Below are positions 30,399-38,211 of a DNA stretch of 52,666 nt, in pieces. Within the stretch, counting starts at the first letter, position 1, and each line of letters begins with the position of its first letter. The translations under genes and the position numbers were made by a program. Under the pieces are notes generated by a model that saw only the letters and a program-made list of their open reading frames with translations, was not told the DNA's origin and ran no database searches. The stretch is from the IMG/VR virus record IMGVR_UViG_3300036781_000342, positions 1-52,666 of that record; one strand, 5' to 3'. The DNA is from a virus.

Positions 30399-30608
30399 TC
30401 AGCCGCGCTCGGCCACTCGTTTCGCGTCATCAAGGCGACGGATGTGTGCTGCGAGCGTGCGCCAGTCTCGCGCGCCTCCCGGCCACGTAACGGCGCGCTG
30501 AACGTTGTAAGAACCGGGCCGGTCACGGTAGACGATGGCTTGCGCCACACCGTCCTTGTCGTGCGCGACGGAGCGACCGTCTTTCGTTGTCCATGTCCAA
30601 GCTGGCAT
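30399..30608 (-). CDS. Uncharacterised small phage protein
   Basis: 69 residues, GGGGG before the ATG at 30608. A beta-like first half (AWTWTTKDGRSVAHDKDGVAQAIVYRD) and a basic helix (WRTLAAHIRRLDDAKRVAERG). Served by the second promoter module. No family recognised. Confidence 0.6.
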   Translation of the reverse strand: MPAWTWTTKDGRSVAHDKDGVAQAIVYRDRPGSYNVQRAVTWPGGARDWRTLAAHIRRLDDAKRVAERG

Positions 30609-30633
30609 TGATGCCCCCTGTTTGCGATGTCCA

Positions 30634-30663
30634 TTTGTATGTCACTTGTATGTCTGATGTCAA
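30634..30663 (-). promoter_or_regulatory. Leftward promoter, second module
   Basis: Minus strand TTGACA (30658-30663), 18 bases with TCAGACATACAAG, TACAAA (30634-30639). Confidence 0.6.
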
Positions 30664-30690
30664 CACGTATCAGACGATTATTTTTGACGG

Positions 30691-31014
30691 TCAGGCCGCC
30701 ATGATCGCGGCCTTGGCCGCTTCCTGATTGTCGAAATCGACGAAGTATGCGGCCTTGTCGAAAAGGCGCTGGGCGTGCGCTTGCGGCTCGCCGACGATCG
30801 TCATCACCTTCGTTGCGCCGTAGCGGTTGGAGTAGCTGTAGACAGGCGATGCAGGGTAGGCGCGGTATTTCTTGAGCAGGCCATCGCGCGTTGCACTCTC
30901 CGCTCGGACGATGCGGATGTTGTGCCGCTTCGTTGGCTCACGCCCAGAGCCGAAAGCGAAATGCGTCACATGCGTTTCGATGATGGCGCAGATATCGCCT
31001 TTCTTGATTGTCAT
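30691..31014 (-). CDS. Uncharacterised small phage protein
   Basis: 107 residues from the ATG at 31014 (GGGAG eight bases upstream). Strands MTIKKGDICAIIETHVTHFAFGSG and HNIRIVRAESATRDG at the start suggest a small barrel, then YSYSNRYGATKVMTIVG and a C-terminal helix (QEAAKAAIMAA). First gene of the leftward small-gene unit, opposite the terminase side. Confidence 0.62.
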   Translation of the reverse strand: MTIKKGDICAIIETHVTHFAFGSGREPTKRHNIRIVRAESATRDGLLKKYRAYPASPVYSYSNRYGATKVMTIVGEPQAHAQRLFDKAAYFVDFDNQEAAKAAIMAA

Positions 31015-31040
31015 CGTCGATACTCCCGTTGCGATGTCCA

Positions 31041-31071
31041 TTTGTATGTCACTTGTCGTTACAAGCGTCAA
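31041..31071 (-). promoter_or_regulatory. Leftward promoter, third (diverged) module
   Basis: Minus strand TTGACG (31066-31071), 19 bases, TACAAA (31041-31046). The spacer differs from the other two modules, but the sequence downstream of the -10 is shared. Confidence 0.5.
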
Positions 31072-31090
31072 CAGACATCAGACAGACAAA

Positions 31091-31133
31091 TTGACGGAAT
31101 AGCTGAACAACGTTAACTTATCGCTGTTCAGTT
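31091..31133 (+). promoter_or_regulatory. Rightward promoter and dyad before terminase small subunit
   Basis: TTGACG (31091-31096), 17 bases, TAACTT (31114-31119). Inverted arms CTGAACA (31103-31109) and TGTTCAG (31125-31131) straddle the -10, so binding of a dimer here would block the late promoter. Confidence 0.5.
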
Positions 31134-31153
31134 ATGAATCGGAGTGACGGAAT

Positions 31154-31603
31154 TTGCCCGACAAGACAGGCCGACTAGGCGCACAAGAGCGAACGTTTGT
31201 GCAAGCCATGGCCGCTACAGGTGACAAGCGATACGCGGCCGAGAAGGCGGGTTATTCCCAACCGCTCACATCGGCCAGCAAGGCACTCGCGCGGCCGGCG
31301 GTGCACGATGCAATCGTCAAGCTGCAGCAACAGCGGATGACGAATGAGGCGCTACCGCTGGCCGTGCAGGCGTTCATTGACGTTCTGAGCGATCCCAAAA
31401 CAGGCGCAATGGCCAAGATTGCGGCCGCAAAGGTCGTGTATGAGAAAACAGCGACGCAGACAGACACGGCAGACAAGCCGATTCATGAGCTGACGTTGGC
31501 AGAGCTCAACGCGCGCATCGTGGCGCTGTCCGACCAGGCTCGAGCGGTCGACGTTGAGATCCTCGAGCAAGAGCCGGCCGCCTCGAGCGGCGTTTTCGAG
31601 TGA
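31154..31603 (+). CDS. Terminase small subunit
   Basis: 149 residues from a TTG at 31154 with GGAG nine bases upstream. LGAQERTFVQAMAATGDKRYAAEKAGYSQPLTSASKALARPAV is the helix-turn-helix DNA-binding domain of small terminases. A central oligomerisation helix follows (FIDVLSDPKTGAMAKIAAAKVVYE), then LTLAELNARIVALSDQARAVDVE. It should recognise the packaging site and recruit the large subunit. The large-subunit gene is unusually far away (40175). Confidence 0.78.
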   Translation: MPDKTGRLGAQERTFVQAMAATGDKRYAAEKAGYSQPLTSASKALARPAVHDAIVKLQQQRMTNEALPLAVQAFIDVLSDPKTGAMAKIAAAKVVYEKTATQTDTADKPIHELTLAELNARIVALSDQARAVDVEILEQEPAASSGVFE

Positions 31604-31634
31604 CTTGCGCGCAACCTGCCTAGCTCGACACGTA

Positions 31635-31688
31635 TATAATGCAGCAAACACAGGCAGTGTCGTGGCCTATCGTAGGCCACGATGCTGC
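31635..31688 (+). other. TATAAT box followed by a 16-bp hairpin (possible small RNA or packaging site)
   Basis: A perfect TATAAT (31635-31640) is followed at 31654-31688 by a stem of 16 pairs (two G-U) with a TCG loop: GCAGTGTCGTGGCCTA / TAGGCCACGATGCTGC. There is no good -35. The interval 31604-32083 holds no confident gene. Adjacent to terminase small subunit, this could be part of a pac/cos region. Confidence 0.5.
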
Positions 31689-31851
31689 CACCTGGCTGCC
31701 GTGCGTCGCCGTTTCATGCAGGTATGGTGCCCGGTACCGGCCCCCGGCCCACGGCTCGACGCGCCAGTTCAAGGCCGCGTATCAGGCCCGTACTAATTTG
31801 CCCCGACAGGATCGGTCTGGACACTTTGTCCTACGAAACGTCTGAGATGTC

Positions 31852-31881
31852 TTGACACAAGACAGACACCGGACGTACACT
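31852..31881 (+). promoter_or_regulatory. Strong rightward promoter
   Basis: TTGACA (31852-31857), 18 bases with AGACAGACACC, TACACT (31876-31881). The transcript would begin near 31888 and meet a terminator 40-90 bases later. Confidence 0.65.
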
Positions 31882-31927
31882 CCGCATCGTTCTCCCAAAG
31901 CCGCCCAGCGTATCGGTCGGCCGCTTA

Positions 31928-31979
31928 GCCCCGACGGAAACAGGGTTCACACCCCGCCAATCCCGTCGGGGCGGTTTTT
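31928..31979 (+). terminator. Terminator or attenuator downstream of the 31852 promoter
   Basis: Ten-pair stem GCCCCGACGG (31928-31937) / CCGTCGGGGC (31963-31972) enclosing a 25-base loop with its own GGG-CCC pairing, followed by GGTTTTT. Together with the promoter it defines a transcript of about 90 bases unless read through. Confidence 0.65.
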
Positions 31980-32083
31980 CCAAGTTTCGTCTGTAACTGC
32001 CGTAACACCGGCAGCCCGTAAGGGCCTCGGGACAGGTCGCAAGACTCCTCCCGAGGTTCGCCCCACCACCCGGAGCCCTCACC

Positions 32084-32101
32084 ATGACCCAAGGCATCTA
32101 G
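32084..32101 (+). CDS. Five-codon leader peptide MTQGI
   Basis: ATG-ACC-CAA-GGC-ATC-TAG with GGAGCCCTCACC upstream, almost the same ribosome site as the next gene (GGAGCCCTCC). It ends nine bases before that gene's ATG, so it may couple or attenuate its translation. Peptide production is unproven. Confidence 0.35.
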   Translation: MTQGI

Positions 32102-32110
32102 GAGCCCTCC

Positions 32111-32419
32111 ATGGCCGACGCCAATCCGTTCCTCCAAGCCGGCGAGACCTACGCCGCCCAGCTCGACGCCGAGCTCGCATCAGCGCAGGCCGCCGCCAAG
32201 TCACTCGCCGAGCAGGCAGCCCAAGCCGTCAAGAACCTCGCCGAGACCAAGGCCAAGTCCGTCCTCGCGCATGGCGCGCTCGACGCCACGAAGCTGGCCA
32301 CCGGCGCCATCAAGCTTCCGAGCAAGACGGCCGAGTACGTCGCGATCGGCTCGGTCGTGCTGCTGACCGCCGTCGGGCTGTACGCCGCAGGCCACGCCTT
32401 CCTCGGGTGGCCGCTGTGA
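32111..32419 (+). CDS. Helical protein with C-terminal membrane segment
   Basis: 102 residues, AGGAG nine bases before the ATG. Residues 10-60 are an Ala/Lys/Glu helix (QLDAELASAQAAAKSLAEQA) likely to be a coiled coil. Residues about 74-98 (YVAIGSVVLLTAVGLYAAGHAFLGW) cross the membrane. First gene of the late block after the promoter-terminator segment. Could be a virion or infection-stage membrane protein. Confidence 0.65.
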   Translation: MADANPFLQAGETYAAQLDAELASAQAAAKSLAEQAAQAVKNLAETKAKSVLAHGALDATKLATGAIKLPSKTAEYVAIGSVVLLTAVGLYAAGHAFLGWPL

Positions 32420-32664
32420 GCGGCGCCGAGATCGCGCTGCTCATACTCGCCGGCTGGTACCTGACGGCGTGGCTATTCCTCGCCATCACGGCCGACGTCG
32501 ATCTGCTCGACCGGGACGCCGGATTCCGGCTCACGGCGGTCTTCCTCGGCAGCCCGGTGCTGCTGGGACTGCTCGTGTGGTTCTGGGTCCAGGACTTCGC
32601 CGCACCGACGGCCTGGGCGTACCTCAAGCGCTGCTGGCGCACCCGCCGCGGCTACTGGAACTGA
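32416..32664 (+). CDS. Two-helix membrane protein
   Basis: 82 residues, GTGA overlap. Two hydrophobic segments (GAEIALLILAGWYLTAWLFLA and FRLTAVFLGSPVLLGLLVWFWV) with a short acidic loop, then a basic tail (KRCWRTRRGYWN). Holin-like topology, but two better-placed candidates occur in the lysis cassette, so its role is open. Confidence 0.6.
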   Translation: MSGAEIALLILAGWYLTAWLFLAITADVDLLDRDAGFRLTAVFLGSPVLLGLLVWFWVQDFAAPTAWAYLKRCWRTRRGYWN

Positions 32665-32666
32665 TC

Positions 32667-32867
32667 ATGCCGCCGTTCACCAAGACCACCGCACCCAAGA
32701 AGTCCCCCGCGTTCGCGACGAAGCCGGCTCCGGTTCCGTCGGACATGGCGGACCAGTTCTACGCATCTGGAAAGGCGGCCGGGAAGGCCCCAGGCGCCAA
32801 GCTGCCGCAGCCCAAGGCCAGCGCGCCGAAGACCTCGAGCGTGCCGCTGTTCGGCGGCAAGAAGTAA
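32667..32867 (+). CDS. Small Lys/Pro/Ala-rich protein
   Basis: 66 residues, basic and probably disordered (FTKTTAPKKSPAFATKPAPVP, KLPQPKASAPKTSS). May be a minor structural or DNA-binding peptide. It follows the previous stop by two bases, and no strong ribosome site is seen. Confidence 0.5.
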   Translation: MPPFTKTTAPKKSPAFATKPAPVPSDMADQFYASGKAAGKAPGAKLPQPKASAPKTSSVPLFGGKK

Positions 32868-32999
32868 CCGAGACCCGCCAACGGCTGGCGTGCGGGGCAA
32901 GCGGGCGAAGCCGCCCTAAGCTGATCCAAGACTTCCTCGCGGTCTGGCCGGCAACTCAAGGCCACCGAAGGATCAGCAGCCGACCGTCTGACGTCCGTC

Positions 33000-33028
33000 T
33001 TGCTACGTCAGACAATTCGCCTTACAAT
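33000..33028 (+). promoter_or_regulatory. Promoter with CGTCAGAC spacer before the virion genes
   Basis: TTGCTA (33000-33005), 17 bases starting CGTCAGACAATT, TACAAT (33023-33028). GTCTGACGTCCGTC just upstream (about 32986-32999) gives an inverted pair of motifs around the -35. Confidence 0.65.
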
Positions 33029-33064
33029 GCTCAAGAGCACAGCGATTGTCTTCCGCTAGCTCGA

Positions 33065-33143
33065 GATAGGGCGCGGTCTGGTGACGTTGAGGGGCGTTCG
33101 CCGGGCTGACGCCAAGCAGTGAGCTCTGCTCCCGCGCCCTGTC
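33065..33143 (+). ncRNA. Candidate structured 5' leader RNA (three-way junction)
   Basis: Outer stem of 12 pairs (33065-33076 with 33132-33143; core AGGGCGCGG/CCGCGCCCT, one wobble) encloses two hairpins: GGCGTT/GACGCC (33093-33098, 33108-33113) and AGCAG/CTGCT (33115-33119, 33126-33130). It lies in the 312-base gap 32868-33179, about 35 bases after the promoter start point and 37 bases before the next ATG. No known RNA family was recognised; hammerhead core sequences are absent. Confidence 0.5.
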
Positions 33144-33179
33144 ACTTCCTCCCTCGCGACGCAACGATGAGGTAGGACG

Positions 33180-33464
33180 ATGTCGCTTCCGGCAGCTTAT
33201 GCGATGGTGGGTTTCGAGCAGGTGTCGTTGTCAGACAGCAGCGCGCACGGCCCCGCCAGTGTCCCCGCCAACGCCGCCATGGCCATCATCATACCCGAGG
33301 GCGGCGACCTGCGATTGCGCGCCGACGGCACCGATCCGACCGCGAGCGTCGGCATTCCGGTATTACAGGGTGCGGAGTGGGATCACCCCTGCGACCCGTC
33401 GAAACTGCGCTTCATCCGACAGACTGCCGTCACCGTCACCGTCAACATAGCGTATTTCCAGTGA
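33180..33464 (+). CDS. Small virion-associated protein
   Basis: 94 residues, GAGGTAGGACG before the ATG. A single beta-sandwich-like domain: EQVSLSDSSAHGP, AMAIIIPEGGDLRLRADGTDPTAS, KLRFIRQTAVTVTVNIAYF. Very similar small proteins accompany capsid and tail genes in other phages and may decorate the virion. It is coupled to the tail spike gene by GTGA. Confidence 0.65.
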   Translation: MSLPAAYAMVGFEQVSLSDSSAHGPASVPANAAMAIIIPEGGDLRLRADGTDPTASVGIPVLQGAEWDHPCDPSKLRFIRQTAVTVTVNIAYFQ

Positions 33465-34936
33465 ATATCCCCGGCCTCGGCGGCCGGCGCGGGTTCGGTG
33501 GTCTTTCTGCCCGGCGTTTTCCTGATTTGGGGGCTTCCAGGTCGAAGGCGTATCTGTTCGTCGATCCGGTTGGTGGCAACGACAACAACTCAGGCGCAAG
33601 CTGGTCCAAGGCGATCGCCGGCGGCTCGGTGGCGCTCGCCGCCAAGATCAAGCCCGGCATGACTGTCACGGTGAAATCCGGCACGACGCTGCGCGCCGTG
33701 TTGCCGAGTGCATCCGGCGTATCCTATGTCTGCACGGGTGCAACCATCCTTGGCTCAGAAGCGCTGCCGGTCGGCAGTGCCACTCTGGTCAGCGGAACAA
33801 AGTACAAGATCGCCACTTCGCTGCATCGCCCCAATACCGGGGGCACCACCGCGACCAACAGCATCTACCTCTACACGAACGGGGTCGGATACAACGGCAC
33901 GGACGATCCGACTCCGGTTCCGAAGAACGCCACCAACTCCGCCTCGGTGGGCACGAACGAATGGTCGATGCCGGGCGACGGATTTCTCTATTTCGATCTT
34001 GGCCGCGCCGTCACGGCCGACGACGTATTCGAGATGCCGCAACGCAACGGCGCGTCTATCGAGCATTCGGGAATGCGCATCCTCGGCGGCACCTGGCGTC
34101 ATGCCGAGGGCAAGACAATCCTGATTGGCAGCGTCAACCAGATCAGCGGTGCGGAGGTGGGCCATATCGATGCGGCCTGGGCCAGCGACGACGGCGTGAA
34201 CGTCAAGGGCACCGCGGGCGGCTGCACCGGGATCTACATCCACGACAGCACGTTCCACGACCTGCAGTACGATGGCGGCGGCGGGGGCGACGGCATCAGC
34301 TTCGAGAACGCGACGCCCGGCAACAGCGGTCTGATCGAGCGTTGCAACTTCATTCGCTGCGGCAAGACGGCGCTCGGCATGTCGGACAGCAACGTCGTCC
34401 GCTATCACGACCTGTATTGCGATGCTTCGTCAATCGCGATCGCCGGCAGCGGGACGCAAGCCGGCTCGCACGTCTTCACCCGCATCCGCATGGTCAACGA
34501 GTGGCCGCAGGTTGCGACCAATGTTCACTACTTCTACGTCTTTCCCTTGTGTCACGCCGCTACCGTCGTCGACATCAACGGCCTATCGGTCTATCGCGGC
34601 ACCGGAACCACGGCCAGCCTGCGCGCGGTTCGCCTGCAGTCCGGCGACTGCCGCATCCACAACGTGGTGGTAGAGGGCGTGGGCGCCAGCACGACGATGG
34701 GCGCGGGCTTCATGCAGTCTGGCGATACGTTCACCGAAAGCAACTGCGCGGCGCACGGCTGCGACGCCAATTTCTTCGGCACCTGGCCGGGAACCAACGA
34801 CCTCACCTTGTCGGGCGCGCCGTTCACCAACGCCGCGGCGGGAGACCTCACGCCGACTTCGCAGATTGCAGGCAAGGGCGTCGGCGGCGTCGACATCGGC
34901 TACACGGCGGTTCCGGCGCTGCCCGCGCCCGGCTAG
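33461..34936 (+). CDS. Tail spike-like protein, right-handed beta-helix
   Basis: 491 residues from a GTG at 33461. After KAYLFVDPVGGNDNNSGASWSKAI, a pattern typical of parallel beta-helix polysaccharide-degrading proteins, the body has repeated short strands with GTWRH, GIYIHDSTFHDLQYDG, GLIERCNFIRCGKTALGM turns (about 200-320). Such proteins trim host capsule or O-antigen. No catalytic residues can be assigned by eye. Located beside the collar fibre gene, it is a likely receptor-binding depolymerase. Confidence 0.75.
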   Translation: MNIPGLGGRRGFGGLSARRFPDLGASRSKAYLFVDPVGGNDNNSGASWSKAIAGGSVALAAKIKPGMTVTVKSGTTLRAVLPSASGVSYVCTGATILGSEALPVGSATLVSGTKYKIATSLHRPNTGGTTATNSIYLYTNGVGYNGTDDPTPVPKNATNSASVGTNEWSMPGDGFLYFDLGRAVTADDVFEMPQRNGASIEHSGMRILGGTWRHAEGKTILIGSVNQISGAEVGHIDAAWASDDGVNVKGTAGGCTGIYIHDSTFHDLQYDGGGGGDGISFENATPGNSGLIERCNFIRCGKTALGMSDSNVVRYHDLYCDASSIAIAGSGTQAGSHVFTRIRMVNEWPQVATNVHYFYVFPLCHAATVVDINGLSVYRGTGTTASLRAVRLQSGDCRIHNVVVEGVGASTTMGAGFMQSGDTFTESNCAAHGCDANFFGTWPGTNDLTLSGAPFTNAAAGDLTPTSQIAGKGVGGVDIGYTAVPALPAPG

Positions 34937-35009
34937 GTCAACTCTCCCTTTCGGCTGTCTGAATTGTCTGATATCATTCAACACCGTCAGACAACCAGGC
35001 CGCAGCATC

Positions 35010-36407
35010 GTGAGCTATCCATCCAAGTCCGACCCGGCCTACGACTACGAAGGCTTTCAGGAATCGCAGCCGGCAACCCCGCTGCCGGCCGACCACGTCG
35101 TCGTCGACTTCGCTAACCTGAAGACGGCGAGCGACGCGACAATCGACTTCCTCAAGCTGTTTGCAACCTCGGAAGGCCGCATCCTGGCCGCGGCAGCGCC
35201 CGGCGGCGAAGACCTGACAGCCTACGTCGCCACGGCGACCGCGGCAGCGACCGCAGCCTCTGCGTCGCAGACTGCGGCGGCATCGTCTGCCACAGCGGCG
35301 GCTGCCTCTGCCACCACTGCGGCCGCAACCGCCGGCTCCATCGTCGGCACCGCCACTGACTCTGTCGCTATAGCGACAGGATCTAAGTCGTTCACGACGC
35401 AGACCGCCAAAAATTTCGCCGTCGGCGCGTGGGCGACGATCGCCAGCGCCGCCGACGTGACCAATTTCATGTTCGGCCAGGTCACAGCCTACAACAGCGG
35501 GACCGGCGCGCTCACCGTCAACGTGACGTCGGTCGGCGGTAGCGGGACGCACTCCGACTGGACGATCAGCGTCTCGGGCGTGCAGGGCGTAAAGGGTGAC
35601 AAGGGCGATACCGGCCCGGCCGGCTCGGGCGGCACGGACGCTACGGGCGTCGTCAAATTCTTCACGGGCCGCATCGCCGAGATCCCCAGCGGCTGGCTGC
35701 CGCTGAACGGCGCGACAGGCAAGTCACGCGCCACCTACTCCGACCTCGTCGCGGTGTGGATCAAGAGCTCCACATTCACGGTGACAATCGCGTCGCCGGC
35801 TGTCGTGTCGAAAACGGCCCACGGTCTGGACGATGGCGACCCGTGGGTTGCTTCGACCACGGGCGCGCTGCCTACCGGCATCACGGCAGGCACGACCTAC
35901 TACGTCGTTGCCATCGGCGCCAACAGCTTCTCCCTCGCCGCCACGCCAGGCGGCGCGGCGATCAACACCACAGGCTCGCAATCCGGCACGCACACTTACG
36001 TCTCGGCGCTGTGCGGCGTCGGCGACGGCTCGACAACGTTCGACATGCCTGATTGGAGGGGAACCACTCCAATCGGCCACGACATGATGGGCTCGACGGC
36101 CGCCGACAACCTGACGAATGCGAACGAAGGCATCTACGGTCGCAGCAACGGCAAGATTGGCGGCGCCAACCACGACGCTGTCGTCAACACGTTGCACAAC
36201 CACAGCGGCACGTCGCCGGTCGTCACCGGAACGAGCGGCGCGCTGTACGCCTCCAACATCAATAACGCAGATCCGACGCTGATTCAGTTCAACGCCGTAA
36301 CCGGCATCGGCGCCGGCGGCGGAACGACAGGCAGTTCCGGCACCGCGAGCGCGCAATACAAGCGCGTTGGCCGTGTCGCCACGGGTATCTGGATGGTGAA
36401 GACGTGA
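35010..36407 (+). CDS. Tail fibre with collagen-like segment and tail-collar domain
   Basis: 465 residues from a GTG at 35010. An N-terminal virion-binding part (PSKSDPAYDYEGFQESQP) leads to an Ala/Thr/Ser coiled region (TATAAATAASASQTAAASS, about 75-115), a collagen-like GVKGDKGDTGPAG (about 192-205) and a phage tail-collar domain (IPSGWLPLNGATGKSRATYSDL, later GDGSTTFDMPDWRG). The C-terminus QYKRVGRVATGIWMVKT is a usual end of such fibres. It probably binds the host surface. The gene starts after a TCTGAC-type control region (34955-34995). Confidence 0.82.
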   Translation: MSYPSKSDPAYDYEGFQESQPATPLPADHVVVDFANLKTASDATIDFLKLFATSEGRILAAAAPGGEDLTAYVATATAAATAASASQTAAASSATAAAASATTAAATAGSIVGTATDSVAIATGSKSFTTQTAKNFAVGAWATIASAADVTNFMFGQVTAYNSGTGALTVNVTSVGGSGTHSDWTISVSGVQGVKGDKGDTGPAGSGGTDATGVVKFFTGRIAEIPSGWLPLNGATGKSRATYSDLVAVWIKSSTFTVTIASPAVVSKTAHGLDDGDPWVASTTGALPTGITAGTTYYVVAIGANSFSLAATPGGAAINTTGSQSGTHTYVSALCGVGDGSTTFDMPDWRGTTPIGHDMMGSTAADNLTNANEGIYGRSNGKIGGANHDAVVNTLHNHSGTSPVVTGTSGALYASNINNADPTLIQFNAVTGIGAGGGTTGSSGTASAQYKRVGRVATGIWMVKT

Positions 36408-36619
36408 CGCCCGACGAACGCGATCGCCTGGCGCGGCTCGAGGCCGAGCATCGCACCCTCAAGGAATGGACGGAGTCGATCGACAAGAAGGTCGACCGTC
36501 TGCTCGAGGCCGCGAGCATGGGCAAGGGCGCGTGGTGGGCAATGTTGCGCGTCGGCGGCCTGATGGTGCTCGTGGCCACCGCTGGCGCTTGGATTTTCGA
36601 TCACTTCCCTCGCAAGTAA
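36404..36619 (+). CDS. Coiled-coil plus membrane-anchor protein (holin-like)
   Basis: 71 residues, GTGA overlap. RDRLARLEAEHRTLKEWTESIDKKVDRLLEAA is a coiled coil. MLRVGGLMVLVATAGAWIFDHF is one membrane span. This layout is common in phage lysis-region proteins next to fibres, such as haemolysin XhlA-type. It may assist the holin at 38558. Confidence 0.65.
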   Translation: MTPDERDRLARLEAEHRTLKEWTESIDKKVDRLLEAASMGKGAWWAMLRVGGLMVLVATAGAWIFDHFPRK

Positions 36620-36633
36620 CACGAAGAGGCTTC

Positions 36634-38211
36634 GTGGCTGCTCCCCTCTGCCCAAAATGCGGTAAGCCGGTCGCGCGCAGCGGCGCATCGACGTCAGGTG
36701 TAATCCGCTACGAGCACCGCGGCGCCGCGAAGAAGGCGTGCGGTTGGCACGGCACGCGGCCGGTTGGCGTCGAGGAAGATCAGCAGGCCGGTATCAACCA
36801 GGCCGCCGCCAAGAAGCTCGCCCGTGTCGCGGGCAAAGCCGGCGCGCGGCGCCTCGTGATCACAGCGGCTCAGAACGCCACACCTGTAAATCGGGCGTTC
36901 CTGCAGTCCCTGTTGACCTACTGCGCCGCGCGCCAGGCCCAGCTGATCGTCATCCCGTACCGCTACAAGAACCCGACGTCGATGTGGTCGGCGTCGGCCG
37001 AAACCGACGACTGGTGGGCGGCCGAGATCGTGCCGTATCTGATGGACCGGCGTGTCGAGATAAACGCCAACCTCGTCCTACTCGGCGACATCAAGACCCA
37101 GCCAACGGCCAGCACGCCGCTTCAGGGTTTCGAGAACATCACAGGCGCGCGCAGCGCCATCATTGGTCATCCAAAACTGGCGCTGAAGGCTGTCCCAACG
37201 CCGCAGTCGCGCATGGCGAAGATTTTGACGACGACGGGCGCCGTCACTCAGAAGAACTACATCCCGTCGAAGGCCGGCAAGAAGGCCGAACACCATCACA
37301 CGTTCGGCGCGACGGTCGTCGAACTCGACGGCAAGCGTTTCCATCTGCGCCAGATCAACGCCACGGGCGACGGCTCATTCTGCGAGCTTGAGCACGAATA
37401 CGACGGCGCCAAGGTGCGCCGGCGCGATGCGGCCGCGCTCGTCATGGGCGACACGCACGCCGAGTTCGTCGACCCGGCCGTCATCGCCGCCACTTTTGAA
37501 GGGCCGGACAGCATTGTCGCGTCGTTGAAGCCCAGGACGCTTGTTTGGCACGATCTGCACGACTTCTACAGCCGCAACCACCACCACCGCGGCGAAGTGT
37601 TCGTCAACTACGCGAAGCATCACGCCGGCAAGGCCAACGTCCGGCGCGGGCTCGAGGACACGTTCGCGCTTGTCGATCGCGTGACGCCAAAGGGCGCGAC
37701 CAACATCTTCGTGCCGTCCAACCACCCTGACGCCCTCGCGCGCTGGGTCAAGGAGGCGGACCCCAAGACCGACCCCGAGAATTGTGTCTTTTGGGCCGAA
37801 ACGTTCGTCGCCATGTGCGCCGGCGCGCGCATGACGGAGACGGGCGCGCGCACCATCGACCCCTTCGCCTATTGGGGCCGGAAGATGCTCAAGACGGCGG
37901 CCTGTGCGCAGTTCCCGTCGCGCGACGAGGCCGTGATCATCAACGACATCGACGTCAACAACCACGGCGACGCCGGCGCCAACGGAGCGCGCGGCTCACT
38001 CAAGGGTTTCGCGCGCATCGGCGTAAAGACGATCGTTGGCCACAGCCACAGCCCTGGCATCGAAGAGGGTGCCTACCAGGTGGGCCACAACTCGCGCAGC
38101 GGCCTTGAGTACCAGCGCGGCGCTTCGTCATGGCTGCCGGCCGACTGTTTAATTTATGCAAACGGCAAACGCACTCTGCTGTTCATAATTGACGGGAAGT
38201 GGCGGGCATGA
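36634..38211 (+). CDS. T5 A1-like protein with metallophosphatase-type motifs
   Basis: 525 residues from a GTG at 36634 (AGAGG six bases upstream). A zinc-ribbon start CPKCGKPVARSG precedes the body. Motifs AQNATPVN, VLLGDIKTQPTA, VMGDTHAEFVDP, VWHDLHDFYSRNHHHR, NDIDVNNHGDAGANGARGS and GVKTIVGHSHSPGI supply spaced Asp, Asn and His residues as in calcineurin-like metallophosphoesterases. The second half resembles DNA transfer protein A1 of phage T5, by recollection. A1 in T5 is pre-early; here the gene lies in the late operon, so the product may be packaged or act at lysis. Confidence 0.6.
   Translation: MAAPLCPKCGKPVARSGASTSGVIRYEHRGAAKKACGWHGTRPVGVEEDQQAGINQAAAKKLARVAGKAGARRLVITAAQNATPVNRAFLQSLLTYCAARQAQLIVIPYRYKNPTSMWSASAETDDWWAAEIVPYLMDRRVEINANLVLLGDIKTQPTASTPLQGFENITGARSAIIGHPKLALKAVPTPQSRMAKILTTTGAVTQKNYIPSKAGKKAEHHHTFGATVVELDGKRFHLRQINATGDGSFCELEHEYDGAKVRRRDAAALVMGDTHAEFVDPAVIAATFEGPDSIVASLKPRTLVWHDLHDFYSRNHHHRGEVFVNYAKHHAGKANVRRGLEDTFALVDRVTPKGATNIFVPSNHPDALARWVKEADPKTDPENCVFWAETFVAMCAGARMTETGARTIDPFAYWGRKMLKTAACAQFPSRDEAVIINDIDVNNHGDAGANGARGSLKGFARIGVKTIVGHSHSPGIEEGAYQVGHNSRSGLEYQRGASSWLPADCLIYANGKRTLLFIIDGKWRA

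Larger units (their letters stand above)
30322..30695. repeat. Two near-identical 75-80 bp promoter modules (30322-30402 and 30615-30695)
   Basis: The two segments differ at about four positions over 75 bases and include the start of the leader, the promoter, TCAGACGATTATTTTTGAC and the last codons of the gene upstream. A third, diverged version is at 31030-31080. Each stands before one small leftward gene, so promoter and leader were copied as a unit. Confidence 0.8.

Noticed and set aside
31639-31845. 68-codon frame after terminase small subunit (possible zinc-finger remnant)
   Set aside because: No ribosome site; the frame crosses the strong hairpin at 31654-31688 and its cysteines do not form a finger.
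31920-31980. tRNA gene suggested by AGGGTTCACACCCC
   Set aside because: The T-arm-like piece is inside a terminator stem; no D arm, anticodon arm or acceptor stem can be drawn.
33065-33143. Hammerhead ribozyme
   Set aside because: A three-way junction is present but the CUGANGA and GAAA core sequences are not.
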